Shown: positions 1 through 7,572, counted from the first letter of the stretch. The stretch is DNA of 15,559 nucleotides from Candidatus Luteimonas excrementigallinarum (GCA_019115725.1 DXCY01000251.1:1-15559); one strand, 5' to 3'. A program made the numbers and translations. Notes: generated by a model from the letters alone, not told the origin.

Positions 1-1
1 G

Positions 2-289
2 GGCGGCGGTTCGCCGGTGAGCATGCATTCCGGTGCGGCCTCGGCGAGCGTGAATTTTGACGGCAACAGCGCCGGGGTGCTGCTGCAGGTGGCCGGACAT
101 GGCGCCGCCGAGCAGTGGATCCGCGCCGGCAGCATGGGCCAGAGCATCCGCCTGACCAGTGACGGACAGACGGTGAGCAACCAGCTGCACCTGGATCTGG
201 TGCGCCAGTCGCTGCCGGCGACCGCCATGCTCAACCAGAACGTGGCGCAGGCGCTGACCACCGCCCGGGGCATTGGCGGCGGGATCTGA
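2..289 (+). CDS. C-terminal part of an unrecognised secreted-type protein (5' end outside window)
   Basis: The frame is open from base 2 to a TGA at 287-289 and runs off the left edge. A GTG at 17 could be read as a start, but there is no ribosome site and the frame continues upstream (GGGSP before it), so this is probably the tail of a longer protein. The visible residues are Gly, Ala, Ser, Asn and Gln rich with alternating hydrophobic positions, contain no Cys, and end in TTARGIGGGI. That composition fits an extracellular beta-rich or fibre-associated protein. It ends 40 bases before the likely start of the FapF-like barrel gene, so the two are probably co-transcribed. By position it could be a secreted minor subunit of that system (the place of FapE in Pseudomonas), but the sequence does not prove this and no family is recognised with confidence. 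Confidence 0.55.
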   Translation, partial: GGGSPVSMHSGAASASVNFDGNSAGVLLQVAGHGAAEQWIRAGSMGQSIRLTSDGQTVSNQLHLDLVRQSLPATAMLNQNVAQALTTARGIGGGI

Positions 290-329
290 TGGATACACGC
301 ACATGGATGGCATGAACGCGGGGGCAGGC

Positions 330-1751
330 ATGCAACAGTTACACCGCACGGGTCCGGCCGCGCTGGCGCTCGCGCTGGCCGCAGGACTGGCTACGGCGGC
401 CCTGCCGGCGGCAGCACAGGAGTCGCCAGCACAGGAGCCGCAGGCATCGGGTTCGCAAGGGGCGGCGGCATTGACCGACCAGGAGCGCGCGGAGATGGCG
501 CGCCTGATGCAGGATCTGGCCGCGCTCAAGGCCGCCTATTCGCAGGAGGTGCGCCGCCTGCGCGAGCTGGACATGCAGATGCAGGCGCTGCAGGCGCGGA
601 TCAGTGGCCGGGTTCCGGCCGCCGCTGCCGCGCCGCCGCCGATGCAGGCCGCCGCGCCGCCGCCGTCGCCACCGCCCACGGGCGCGGGCGCGGGCGCGGA
701 GACCGCCAGCGCGCAGACGGCCCCGCCTCCGCCCGCAGATGCCGGCTACGCCAGCACCGCCGAGGAAGCCGAGCGGGCGCGGGAGGAAGAGGCGCGCAGC
801 GTCTCCGACGTGCGTCAGCAGCAGCAGGCCCTGTTCAACCAGCGCCTGGTGATCGACAACGGCTTCAGCTACAACCGCTATGACCGCAAGCAGCTCACCC
901 TCAACGGGTTTCTGGCGCTGGATGCGATCTTCCTCGGCAATATCGCGATCGAGAACGTCGAGTCGGACACGGTGACCTACAACCTGGCGGCGCGCTGGGG
1001 CGTGTCCCCACGGCTGACCCTGAACCTGGACGTGCCGTGGGTATGGCGCCGCACCGTGTACCAGAAGGGGGGCGCCGGCGGCGCCGCCGCGGTGATCGCC
1101 CAGGAGCACACCAGCGGATCGGGCCTGGGCGACATCACCGCCAGCGCCAACCTGAAGCTGTTCTCCGAAAGCGCCTGGAAGCCGGAAACGGTGCTCAATA
1201 TCGGTGTTACCGCGCCCACCGGCCGCGAACCCTACGGGATTCCGTGGCGGGTGCTGGAGCGCGATGAGGATGACTTCATCCGCTTCGCAGTGCCGGAAGA
1301 ACAGCCCACCGGCAACGGCGTGTGGCAGGTGTCGGCCGGGCTGTCGGCGGTCAAGGCCACCGATCCGGCCATCCTGTTCGGCAACATCGGCTATGTGCAC
1401 GCTTTTACCGGCAGCTTCGACGATATCGACAACAATCCGTCCACGGTGAATCCGGGACACGTGAAGCTGGGCCGGGCCTTCCAGCTGGGCGCCGGCGTGG
1501 CGTTCGCCTTCAACGAGCGGACCAGCCTCAGCATTGCCTACAACAACCGCTTCAACGCCAGGGCGCGCACGCGCTACGAGGGCGGGGAGTGGACGAAGCT
1601 GATCGGCACCGATGCCAATGCCGCCACCCTGAGCCTGGGCGTTACCCACGCGCTCAGCCCCAACGCGACCCTGGTGGGCATGCTGGGTATCGGGCTGACC
1701 CCGGATGCGCCGGACTTCAGCCTGACCTTCAAGATTCCGTACACGCTGTAG
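330..1751 (+). CDS. Outer-membrane beta-barrel protein with N-terminal coiled coil, FapF-like exporter
   Basis: The product is about 473 residues from the ATG at 330. In-frame ATGs at 303 and 312 are possible, but 330 gives a compact signal peptide (hydrophobic 9-25, likely cleavage after AAA at 27-29) and a GGGGCAGG stretch lies just upstream. The mature protein has a heptad-like helix at about 50-92, a Pro/Ala linker at 95-137, a second charged helix at 142-170, then alternating amphipathic strands to the C-terminus. The barrel opens with LVIDNGFSYNRYDRKQLTLN and has several strand-and-turn units rich in Asn, Tyr and Arg. Helix, linker and barrel in this order match FapF, the trimeric pore that secretes Fap functional amyloid in Pseudomonas. 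It would sit in the outer membrane and pass or anchor secreted subunits such as the upstream product. A generic barrel transporter is the alternative. The assignment rests on architecture and recalled similarity, not on a search. Confidence 0.65.
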   Translation: MQQLHRTGPAALALALAAGLATAALPAAAQESPAQEPQASGSQGAAALTDQERAEMARLMQDLAALKAAYSQEVRRLRELDMQMQALQARISGRVPAAAAAPPPMQAAAPPPSPPPTGAGAGAETASAQTAPPPPADAGYASTAEEAERAREEEARSVSDVRQQQQALFNQRLVIDNGFSYNRYDRKQLTLNGFLALDAIFLGNIAIENVESDTVTYNLAARWGVSPRLTLNLDVPWVWRRTVYQKGGAGGAAAVIAQEHTSGSGLGDITASANLKLFSESAWKPETVLNIGVTAPTGREPYGIPWRVLERDEDDFIRFAVPEEQPTGNGVWQVSAGLSAVKATDPAILFGNIGYVHAFTGSFDDIDNNPSTVNPGHVKLGRAFQLGAGVAFAFNERTSLSIAYNNRFNARARTRYEGGEWTKLIGTDANAATLSLGVTHALSPNATLVGMLGIGLTPDAPDFSLTFKIPYTL

Positions 1752-1775
1752 GTGCGCGGATTGGTGGTGCGGGTT

Positions 1776-1837
1776 GTCGGGGGCGTAGCCCCGACCTACC
1801 GATACGTGACCCCGTAGGTCGGGGCTACGTCCCCGAC
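1776..1837. repeat. Inverted pair of GTAG-type REP (SMAG-like) stem-loops
   Basis: Two copies of one 24-base element lie here. The plus-strand copy at 1814-1837 reads GTAG, stem GTCGGGG, loop CTACGT, stem CCCCGAC. The minus-strand copy at 1776-1799 has the same head and stem with loop CTACGC. Their GTAG ends face each other across 14 bases, so each folds alone and the pair can form one 62-base hairpin. GTAG-headed REPs are known from Stenotrophomonas (SMAG elements) and Xanthomonas. The pair fills the 94-base gap between two convergent genes, where it could end or stabilise both transcripts. No T tract follows either stem. Confidence 0.85.
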
Positions 1838-1845
1838 ACCGGGAC

Positions 1846-3174
1846 TCAGCGCAGCTCGGCCAGCGAGAGCTGGTGCTTCTTGCACAGCCGGTACACGGTG
1901 ACCCGCGACACCCGCAGGCGGCGGGCGCAGGCGCTGACGTTGAAGCCCGTTTCGCGCAGGGTCGACAGCACCGCCTCGCGCTCGGCGCTGTGGCGGGCGC
2001 TGTCCAGGCATTCCTCGCCGCTGTCGCTGCCGTCATGGTCCAGCTGCAGGTCTCCGGCGCCGACCAGCGGCTGCCGGGCGATCACCGCCGCCCGGCGCAC
2101 CCGGTTGAGCAGCTCGCGCACGTTGCCCGGCCACGCGTGGGCAAGCAGGGCGCGCCGCGCCGAGGGATCAAACCCGCGCGCGCTGACCCGGTGCCGACTG
2201 CGGAACTCTTCCAGAAAGCACCGGGCCAGGATCTCGATGTCACCCGCGCGCTCGCGCAGCGGCGGCATCTGCAGGTGCAGCACGTCGAGGCGGAAATACA
2301 GGTCGCGGCGGAACCGGCCGCGTTCCACCGCCTCGGCCAGATCCACGTGGGTGGCGGCCACGACCCGCACATCCACCCGGGTGGAATGGCTGTTGCCGAC
2401 CCGCTCCAGCGTGCCCTCCTGCAGCACGCGCAGCAGGTTGGCCTGGGCGTCCATGGGCAGGTCGCCGATCTCGTCGAGGAAAATGGTGCCCGTGTTGGCC
2501 GATTCGAACAGACCGATGCGGCGGCTGGCAGCACCGGTGAAAGCGCCGCGCTCATGGCCGAACAGTTCGGCCTGGATCAGCCCGGGTGGCAGCGCGCCGC
2601 AGTTGACCGCAATGAACGGTCTGCGGCGGCGGTCGGAAAGATCGTGCAGCGCCCGCGCCGCCAGCTCCTTGCCGGTGCCGGTTTCCCCGGTCACCAGCAC
2701 TGGCAGGTCAACCCGCGCATAGCGGTGCAGGGTGGCGCGCACCTCCAGCATCGCCGCGCTCTGACCGATCATGCCGCCGATGTCGCCGCTGCCCGGCGAG
2801 CGCTCGTCAAAGCTGGCCAGCGCCTGCGACAGCTGCTGGATGTTGAACGGGCACACGATGCGTTCACCGCAGGCGCGCAGGATGGGTTGTAGCGCGGGGT
2901 CGTCGGCGCCGCTGTCGGGCGTCATCGCGATCAGCGGCAGGTCGGCATGATCGACCACGGTGCGCTTGAGCGCTTCGATCATCGGCGGCGTGTCATCGCG
3001 CAGGTCCACCAGCGCTACCACCTGGTCGCCGCCGCGCATGCCCACGTGGGCATCGGCGAGCGGGTCGACCACGCGCAGGTTCCAGCCCGCGGCGGCCAGC
3101 ATTTTCCGTTCGTGGGCCGAAGGCGCCCCGAACCAGATCACGCAGCGTCGATGCGGAGGGGATGAACTGTCCAT
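1846..3174 (-). CDS. Sigma-54-dependent Fis-family transcriptional activator with VpsR-like N-terminal domain
   Basis: The 442-residue protein has three parts. Residues about 11-122 form an alpha/beta domain like a receiver but without a clear phospho-acceptor pocket (VALVDLRDD at 53-61), as in VpsR-type regulators. Residues 133-365 are the sigma-54 AAA+ domain: Walker A GETGTGKE at 163-170, an intact GAFTGA loop at 210-215, Walker B IFLDEIGDL at 231-239, arginine-finger segment FRRDLYFRL at 288-296 and WPGNVREL at 348-355. Residues 400-440 are a Fis-type helix-turn-helix. It should open sigma-54 promoters by ATP hydrolysis, possibly in response to a small ligand such as c-di-GMP through the N-terminal domain, as VpsR does; that last step is inference. 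It converges on the FapF-like gene, so control of that export cluster is plausible. No Shine-Dalgarno is evident at the ATG at 3174. No -24/-12 site was found nearby. Confidence 0.9.
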   Translation of the reverse strand: MDSSSPPHRRCVIWFGAPSAHERKMLAAAGWNLRVVDPLADAHVGMRGGDQVVALVDLRDDTPPMIEALKRTVVDHADLPLIAMTPDSGADDPALQPILRACGERIVCPFNIQQLSQALASFDERSPGSGDIGGMIGQSAAMLEVRATLHRYARVDLPVLVTGETGTGKELAARALHDLSDRRRRPFIAVNCGALPPGLIQAELFGHERGAFTGAASRRIGLFESANTGTIFLDEIGDLPMDAQANLLRVLQEGTLERVGNSHSTRVDVRVVAATHVDLAEAVERGRFRRDLYFRLDVLHLQMPPLRERAGDIEILARCFLEEFRSRHRVSARGFDPSARRALLAHAWPGNVRELLNRVRRAAVIARQPLVGAGDLQLDHDGSDSGEECLDSARHSAEREAVLSTLRETGFNVSACARRLRVSRVTVYRLCKKHQLSLAELR

Positions 3175-3632
3175 GGATCGTCACATCGGAAGTGAAGGAA
3201 ACGCCGGGGTGGCGCCAGGGCCATGAAAGCCCGCTGCGGCGGTCGACCGTGTGGCTGCCGCCGGCATGGAGCGGCGCAGTCCGCAGGGCGCTCCGGCCGG
3301 GCGGGCCGGGAGCAGCGGTCAGCGATCATGGGACTGGCGGGATACGCCCGACGGGCACGCGACGGGTGGAATTCCGGTGCGGGTCGCGCGCGGCCGGCGC
3401 GCGCCAGGGGGACTGCCCGGCGGGCAGGAACTTCGGATGACGGGATGGACGGATTGCCTGCATGGTGTTCCCCCGGTGTGAATGCGCTGGTCCTCGGTTT
3501 GCGCCCCAGTGCCTCGTCGCAGTGCATGGGTAATAAACGACAGGATCGCGGCCAACCGGACAGGTGCGTATTCAGCTGCGTGCCTGACTGCTTCAGCTGC
3601 CGTCTCCCCCGCTGCGACCGCCGCATGCCAGC
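3175..3632. other. 458-base divergent intergenic region without a convincing gene
   Basis: This lies between the divergent starts of the sigma-54 activator and the radical SAM gene. Several frames are open here, but their products are Arg/Gly/Pro rich, lack recognisable domains, and run on into flanking genes out of frame, as expected for GC-rich non-coding DNA. It must hold the promoters for both neighbours. I could not find a confident -35/-10 pair or a sigma-54 -24/-12 site. The part near 3520-3545 is more AT-rich (GGGTAATAAACGACAGG) and is the likeliest place for the plus-strand promoter. No strong terminator or known RNA motif is seen. Confidence 0.6.
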
Positions 3633-4748
3633 ATGGAACCCATGCGACCCCGTGCAAAAACCCATGGCCCGGCCACCGTTCCCGTCCGCGGCCGGGGGGC
3701 GGCTTCCTTCGTTGACGGACGGTTCCAGACGCAGACGGTCCGCCTGGAGGACGACGGCTGGGAGGGCCTGCAGGGGCTGGCGGAGGAGGCGGCGCAATCG
3801 CGCCTTGAGACCGTGGTCACCGGGGAATCCGCGCGGCGGGTGATCAGCCGCAACCAGTCGCCGGATGTGGGCTTCACCCAGTCGGTCAATCCGTATCGTG
3901 GCTGCGAGCACGGGTGCGTGTACTGCTTTGCACGGCCTTCGCATGCCTATCTGGACCTGTCGCCGGGGCTGGATTTCGAGACCCGCCTGTACGCCAAGAC
4001 CAATGCCGCCGAGCGCCTGCGCGATGAGCTGGGCCGGCCCTCCTATCGGTGTTCGCCGATCGCGCTGGGCATCAACACCGATGGCTACCAGCCGATCGAG
4101 CGCGACTGGTCGGTGACCCGGCAGCTGCTCGAGGTGCTGGCCGAATGCCGGCATCCGTGCAGCATCGTGACCAAGGGCGCGCTGGTGACGCGCGATCTTG
4201 ATCTGCTCGCACCGATGGCGCGCGAGGGGCTGGTGACCGTGTACCTGTCGATCACCACCCTGGACAACCGGCTGTCGGCAAGGATGGAGCCGCGTGCGGC
4301 CGCGCCGCACACGCGCCTGGCCACGGTCCGGCGCCTGGCCGATGCCGGGGTTCCGGTGGGCGTGCTGGTGGCGCCGGTGGTGCCGGCGATCACCGACATG
4401 GAGCTGGAATCGATCCTCGAGGCCGCGCGCGACCACGGCGCCGGTTCGGCCAGCTACGTCCTGCTGCGCCTGCCGCACGAGCTCAAGGAAATCTGGCGCG
4501 AGTGGCTGGAGCTGCACTATCCCGATCGTGCCGCGCATGTGATGAGCCTGGTCCAGCAGATGCGCGGCGGCCGTGATTACGACAGCGCCTTCGGCCGGCG
4601 CATGCGCGGCGAGGGTCCGTTCGCCGACCTGATTGCCGCCCGCTTCGCCCGCGCCCGGCGGCGGCTCGGGTTCGGCCAGCTGCCGGCGCTCGATTGCAGC
4701 CGTTTCACCCCGCCCCGGCGCCCGTCGCCGCAGGGCGAACTGTTCTGA
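3633..4748 (+). CDS. PA0069-family radical SAM protein (SplB-like)
   Basis: The 371-residue protein carries the radical SAM cluster motif CEHGCVYC, Cys91, Cys95 and Cys98 (CX3CX2C), which binds a 4Fe-4S cluster and S-adenosylmethionine. Before it lie the conserved RGRGA at 19-23 and ISRNQSPDVGF at 71-81; after it come a TIM-barrel-like core with GINTDGYQPIE at 146-156, SIVTKGALVTRD at 177-188 and VYLSITTLD at 203-211. These segments are typical of the PA0069 group related to spore photoproduct lyase SplB. The reaction of the non-spore members is unknown, so only a radical SAM chemistry can be stated. The C-terminus is Arg-rich and ends in PSPQGELF. The start could also be the ATG at 3642; neither has a clear ribosome site. 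It precedes the histidine kinase on the same strand with a gap of 92 bases. Confidence 0.9.
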   Translation: MEPMRPRAKTHGPATVPVRGRGAASFVDGRFQTQTVRLEDDGWEGLQGLAEEAAQSRLETVVTGESARRVISRNQSPDVGFTQSVNPYRGCEHGCVYCFARPSHAYLDLSPGLDFETRLYAKTNAAERLRDELGRPSYRCSPIALGINTDGYQPIERDWSVTRQLLEVLAECRHPCSIVTKGALVTRDLDLLAPMAREGLVTVYLSITTLDNRLSARMEPRAAAPHTRLATVRRLADAGVPVGVLVAPVVPAITDMELESILEAARDHGAGSASYVLLRLPHELKEIWREWLELHYPDRAAHVMSLVQQMRGGRDYDSAFGRRMRGEGPFADLIAARFARARRRLGFGQLPALDCSRFTPPRRPSPQGELF

Positions 4749-4840
4749 TCCAGCCCGGTCCGCCGAACCACGCGACCATCATCGCCACCCCGTTACACTG
4801 CGCCCGCTTCACAGGAGTTTGTTCACAGGGGCTTGGCACG

Positions 4841-5614
4841 ATGCTTTCCGATCCGGATTCCGCGCCGCCACCGCTCACGCCCGAGGAGCGGCTGGCAGAA
4901 ACCGAACACGCGCTGCAGGCGCTGCGCGCGCAGCAGGAAGTGCTCGCGACGGGCATTTCGCATGACCTGCGTGCGCCGCTGCGGGCGATCAGCAGCTATG
5001 CCGGGTTGATCGACCAGCATCATTCCGCCGCGCTGGGTGACGAGGGTCGCGGTTACCTGCAGCGGATCCGCGAGGCGGCGACGCGCATGGACGGACTGAT
5101 CGATGGATTGTTGCAGCTGTCCCACGTGGCCCGCGCCCCGCTGCGCGAGCAGCGCGTGGACCTGGGTCTGCTGGTGGAGTGGAGCCTGGCCGAGCTGCAG
5201 GATGCCGATCCGGAGCGCACGCTCGAAGCCACGGTGCAGCCGGACCTGTACGTCCGCGGTGATGAGCGCCAGCTCAAGCAGATGCTGGAGCGGCTGCTGC
5301 ACAACGCATGGAAATTTTCCGCGCCCGGACCCGTGCGGATCCAGGTCAGCGGCCAGCCCGTCGACGGGCAGCTGCGGATCGAAGTGCGCGATGAGGGCAG
5401 CGGCTTTGACATGCGCTATGCCGGGCGCCTGTTCGAACCTTTCCAGCGCCTGCATCCCAGCGAACAGGGCGGCGGCAACGGCCTTGGGCTGGCGATTGCC
5501 CAGGCCATCGTCGAACGCCACGGTGGGCGCATCCAGGCCGATGCCAAGCCGGGTGAAGGCGCCCGATTCCATGTGGAACTGCCCCTGGCCACCGACCAGG
5601 ACGCGGGGAACTGA
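4841..5614 (+). CDS. Small soluble sensor histidine kinase, orphan
   Basis: The frame is open from 4694, but the ATG at 4841 with CAGGGG ten bases upstream is the sensible start; earlier codons overlap the radical SAM gene and do not look coding. The 257-residue protein has an H box ISHDLRAPLRAI with phospho-acceptor His41, a dimerisation helix pair to about 105, an N box around Asn155 (LLHNAWKFS), a G1 box DEGSGFD at 184-190, an F box LFEPFQRLH at 197-205 and a G2 box GNGLGLAI at 212-219. The HDLRAPL form is common in phytochrome-type and hybrid kinases. It has no transmembrane segment and no PAS, GAF or HAMP domain, only about 20 residues of predicted coiled coil (17-36) before the H box, so its signal input is unclear. 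No response regulator lies in the window. It ends 15 bases from the convergent oxygenase gene. Confidence 0.9.
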   Translation: MLSDPDSAPPPLTPEERLAETEHALQALRAQQEVLATGISHDLRAPLRAISSYAGLIDQHHSAALGDEGRGYLQRIREAATRMDGLIDGLLQLSHVARAPLREQRVDLGLLVEWSLAELQDADPERTLEATVQPDLYVRGDERQLKQMLERLLHNAWKFSAPGPVRIQVSGQPVDGQLRIEVRDEGSGFDMRYAGRLFEPFQRLHPSEQGGGNGLGLAIAQAIVERHGGRIQADAKPGEGARFHVELPLATDQDAGN

Positions 5615-5629
5615 CGGCTTTCGCCCAGG

Positions 5630-6358
5630 CTAGGTGCCGGCCGGGTTGCCGCCGTACAGCTGCTCCGCGCGCTGGAACAGGATCCAGCTGGTGGCGATGA
5701 ACTTGTCCGCGCCCTCGGGCCGGTTGCCGCGGTGGGTATGGGTGAACCCGGTGGGCGCGATCAGCAGGTCGCCGGTGCGCGGGGCAACCTTGCGCTGCTG
5801 GAACAGAAACTCGGTCTCGCCGGCGTTGAATCCGTCGTTGAGGTAGATCGTCCACAGCAGGTGGCGGTGCAGGGTTTCGCCTTCGGCATCGCGCGGATAC
5901 AGCTCGCAGTGCCAGTACGGATAGCCGCCTTCACCGGCGGTATACCACTGCAGGTTCACCGGCCCCGGGCGCAGGCAGGTGCGGGCCAGCTGGCCGAGGG
6001 CGGCATTGTCCATCGCCGCCAGGTCGGCCGCTTCCAGCCGGCGCAGCTGGCCGTCGGGCCCGGGCTGCTGCAGCATCAGCGGCGCGATCAGCGCCTGCGG
6101 CCAGCGCCGCAGGTAATCGAGCAGGCCGGCGTAGACCGCCACGTTCAGTGCCTGCTCCACATCGGCCCATTCGCGGTTGCCGGCCAGGGGCAGATCGCGG
6201 CTGCGCTTGAGTTCGGGATAGACGCCGCCGCCCACCCGGCCGGGCTGCAGCTGGCTGCTGGCCCGCATGCGCTCGACGATCAGCGCGCAGGCATCGGCCT
6301 CCAGGGCGGCCGGCACCACGTGGATGAAATCGTCCGTTGTCCCGGCAGCCGCGTCCAT
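5630..6358 (-). CDS. 2OG-Fe(II) oxygenase-like protein
   Basis: The ATG at 6358, preceded by GGAGCGGG on the coding strand, is the preferred start and gives 242 residues; the frame extends further 5' but there it is only the shadow of the aminotransferase. The C-terminal half has a double-stranded beta-helix pattern: WHCELYP at 149-155, HRHLLWTIYLND at 164-175, GGxTEF-like AGETEFLFQ at 179-187, GDLLIAPTGFTHTHRGNRP at 196-214 and DKFIATSW at 218-225. Likely iron ligands are His150, Glu152 and His207 or His209, with Lys219 as a candidate 2-oxoglutarate contact. The acidic ligand is thus HxE rather than the usual HxD. The substrate is unknown. It starts 11 bases after the aminotransferase stop and is surely co-transcribed with it, so an amino-acid or peptide substrate is possible. 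The family is fairly sure; activity is not. Confidence 0.8.
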   Translation of the reverse strand: MDAAAGTTDDFIHVVPAALEADACALIVERMRASSQLQPGRVGGGVYPELKRSRDLPLAGNREWADVEQALNVAVYAGLLDYLRRWPQALIAPLMLQQPGPDGQLRRLEAADLAAMDNAALGQLARTCLRPGPVNLQWYTAGEGGYPYWHCELYPRDAEGETLHRHLLWTIYLNDGFNAGETEFLFQQRKVAPRTGDLLIAPTGFTHTHRGNRPEGADKFIATSWILFQRAEQLYGGNPAGT

Positions 6359-6369
6359 GCCCGCTCCGG

Positions 6370-7572
6370 TCAGCCGCGGCTGACGTTGGCGACCGCTTCG
6401 GCCACGTAGTCGATGTTGTCCATGTTCAGTCCGGCCACGCAGATGCGGCCGGTGCCGACGGCGTAGATGCCGAATTCCTCGCGCAGGCGATCCACCTGGG
6501 CGCGGTTGAGGCCGGAGTAGGAAAACATGCCCGCCTGGTGGCGGATGAACTCGAAATCGGCCGCGCCCTGCGCCGCCAGCCGCTCCACCAGCCCGTCGCG
6601 CAGGGCGTGGATGCGGGTGCGCATCTGGCCGAGCTCGGCTTCCCACTGCGCACGCAGCGCCGGATCGTTGAGCACGCCGGCCACCAGCGCCGCGCCGTGG
6701 GTGGAGGGGCTGGAGTAGTTGGTGCGCACCAGGCGCTTGACCTGCGACTGTACGCGCGCGCTTTCCTCGGCGTTGTCGCTGACCACGGTCAGCGCGCCGA
6801 TGCGCTCGCCGTAGAGCGAGAACGACTTGGAGAACGAGCTGGCCACCAGGAAGGTGCGGATCGGCGATTCGGCCAGCAGGCGGATCGCATGCGCGTCCTC
6901 GGCGATGCCCTGGTCAAAGCCCTGGTAGGCCATGTCCAAAAACGGCACCAGGCCGCGTTCGTGCAGCAGGTCGATCACCTGGGCCCACTGTTCGCGGTTG
7001 AGATCGGCGCCGGTCGGGTTGTGGCAGCAGGCGTGCAGCAGCACCACGGTGCCGGCTTCCAGCTTGCCCAGGTCCGCCAGCATGCCGTCAAAGTCCAGGC
7101 CGTGGCTGGCATCGTCGAAGTAGGTGTAGTCGACCACCTCGAAGCCGGCCGCCGGGAACAGGGCGCGGTGGTTTTCCCAGCTCGGCGTGCTGATGGCCAC
7201 GCGGGCGAACGGCAGCGCATGCCTGAGCAGGTCGGCGCCCACGCGCAGCGCGCCGCTGCCGCCGATGGTCTGGGTGGTGCTGGCGCGGCCCTCGCTGATC
7301 AGCGGGGAATCGGCGCCGAACAGCAGCTCGCGGGTGGCGCTGCGGTAGTCGGGCATGCCGTCGATGGGCAGATAGCCGCGCGCCGGGCTCTGTTCGGCCA
7401 GCGTGCGCTCCACCTGCTGCACCGCACCCATCACCGGAATCCGGCCTTCCTCGTCGTAGTAGATCCCGACCCCCAGGTTCACCTTGGTGGGACGCGGATC
7501 GGCACGGAAGGCATCGGTCAGGCCCAGGATCGGATCCCCGGGCACCAGTTCTACGTTCGCGAAAATGGACAC
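6370..7572 (-). CDS. tyrB: Aspartate/aromatic aminotransferase, class I
   Basis: The 400-residue protein matches the AspC/TyrB family over its full length, starting with the typical GDPILGLTDAFRADPRPTKV. It has the PLP lysine Lys249 in SSFSKSFSLYGERIG, the ACCHNPTG segment with Asn185, Asp213 and Tyr216 in LDMAYQG, Trp132, and Arg375 in GRICVAGLN that binds the substrate carboxylate. It moves an amino group between aspartate, tyrosine or phenylalanine and 2-oxoglutarate in the cytoplasm. Sequence alone does not separate AspC from TyrB. The nearby phenylalanine hydroxylase favours a part in tyrosine turnover, making 4-hydroxyphenylpyruvate, but this is inference. The start is a GTG at 7572 with only a weak GAAG upstream; it is fixed by family alignment. 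The gap to the receptor gene is 86 bases and contains a possible TTGACG at 7634-7629 but no good -10. Confidence 0.93.
   Translation of the reverse strand: MSIFANVELVPGDPILGLTDAFRADPRPTKVNLGVGIYYDEEGRIPVMGAVQQVERTLAEQSPARGYLPIDGMPDYRSATRELLFGADSPLISEGRASTTQTIGGSGALRVGADLLRHALPFARVAISTPSWENHRALFPAAGFEVVDYTYFDDASHGLDFDGMLADLGKLEAGTVVLLHACCHNPTGADLNREQWAQVIDLLHERGLVPFLDMAYQGFDQGIAEDAHAIRLLAESPIRTFLVASSFSKSFSLYGERIGALTVVSDNAEESARVQSQVKRLVRTNYSSPSTHGAALVAGVLNDPALRAQWEAELGQMRTRIHALRDGLVERLAAQGAADFEFIRHQAGMFSYSGLNRAQVDRLREEFGIYAVGTGRICVAGLNMDNIDYVAEAVANVSRG

Noticed and set aside
617..735. GC-rich repetitive stretch that might be a DNA repeat
   Set aside because: It encodes the Pro/Ala linker of the barrel protein and is only codon-level low complexity.
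339..2036. 565-codon open frame on the minus strand opposite the FapF-like gene
   Set aside because: Its product is Arg, Ala and Gly rich with no domain, and it overlaps both the barrel gene and the end of the sigma-54 activator. It is a shadow caused by high third-position GC.
3223..3843. 206-codon plus-strand frame in the gap before the radical SAM gene
   Set aside because: It overlaps the first 210 bases of the radical SAM gene in another frame, and its product is Arg/Gly rich without a domain.
4794..4799. TACACT as a -10 promoter element before the histidine kinase
   Set aside because: No -35 hexamer lies at suitable spacing, so the match is too weak to list.
4694..4840. 5' extension of the histidine kinase overlapping the radical SAM gene
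   Set aside because: The added 49 residues show no domain, and the ATG at 4841 has a suitable ribosome site.
6359..6646. 5' extension of the oxygenase frame into the aminotransferase gene
   Set aside because: The extra residues are Arg/Pro-rich shadow sequence, and a good ribosome site (GGAGCGGG) stands before the ATG at 6358.
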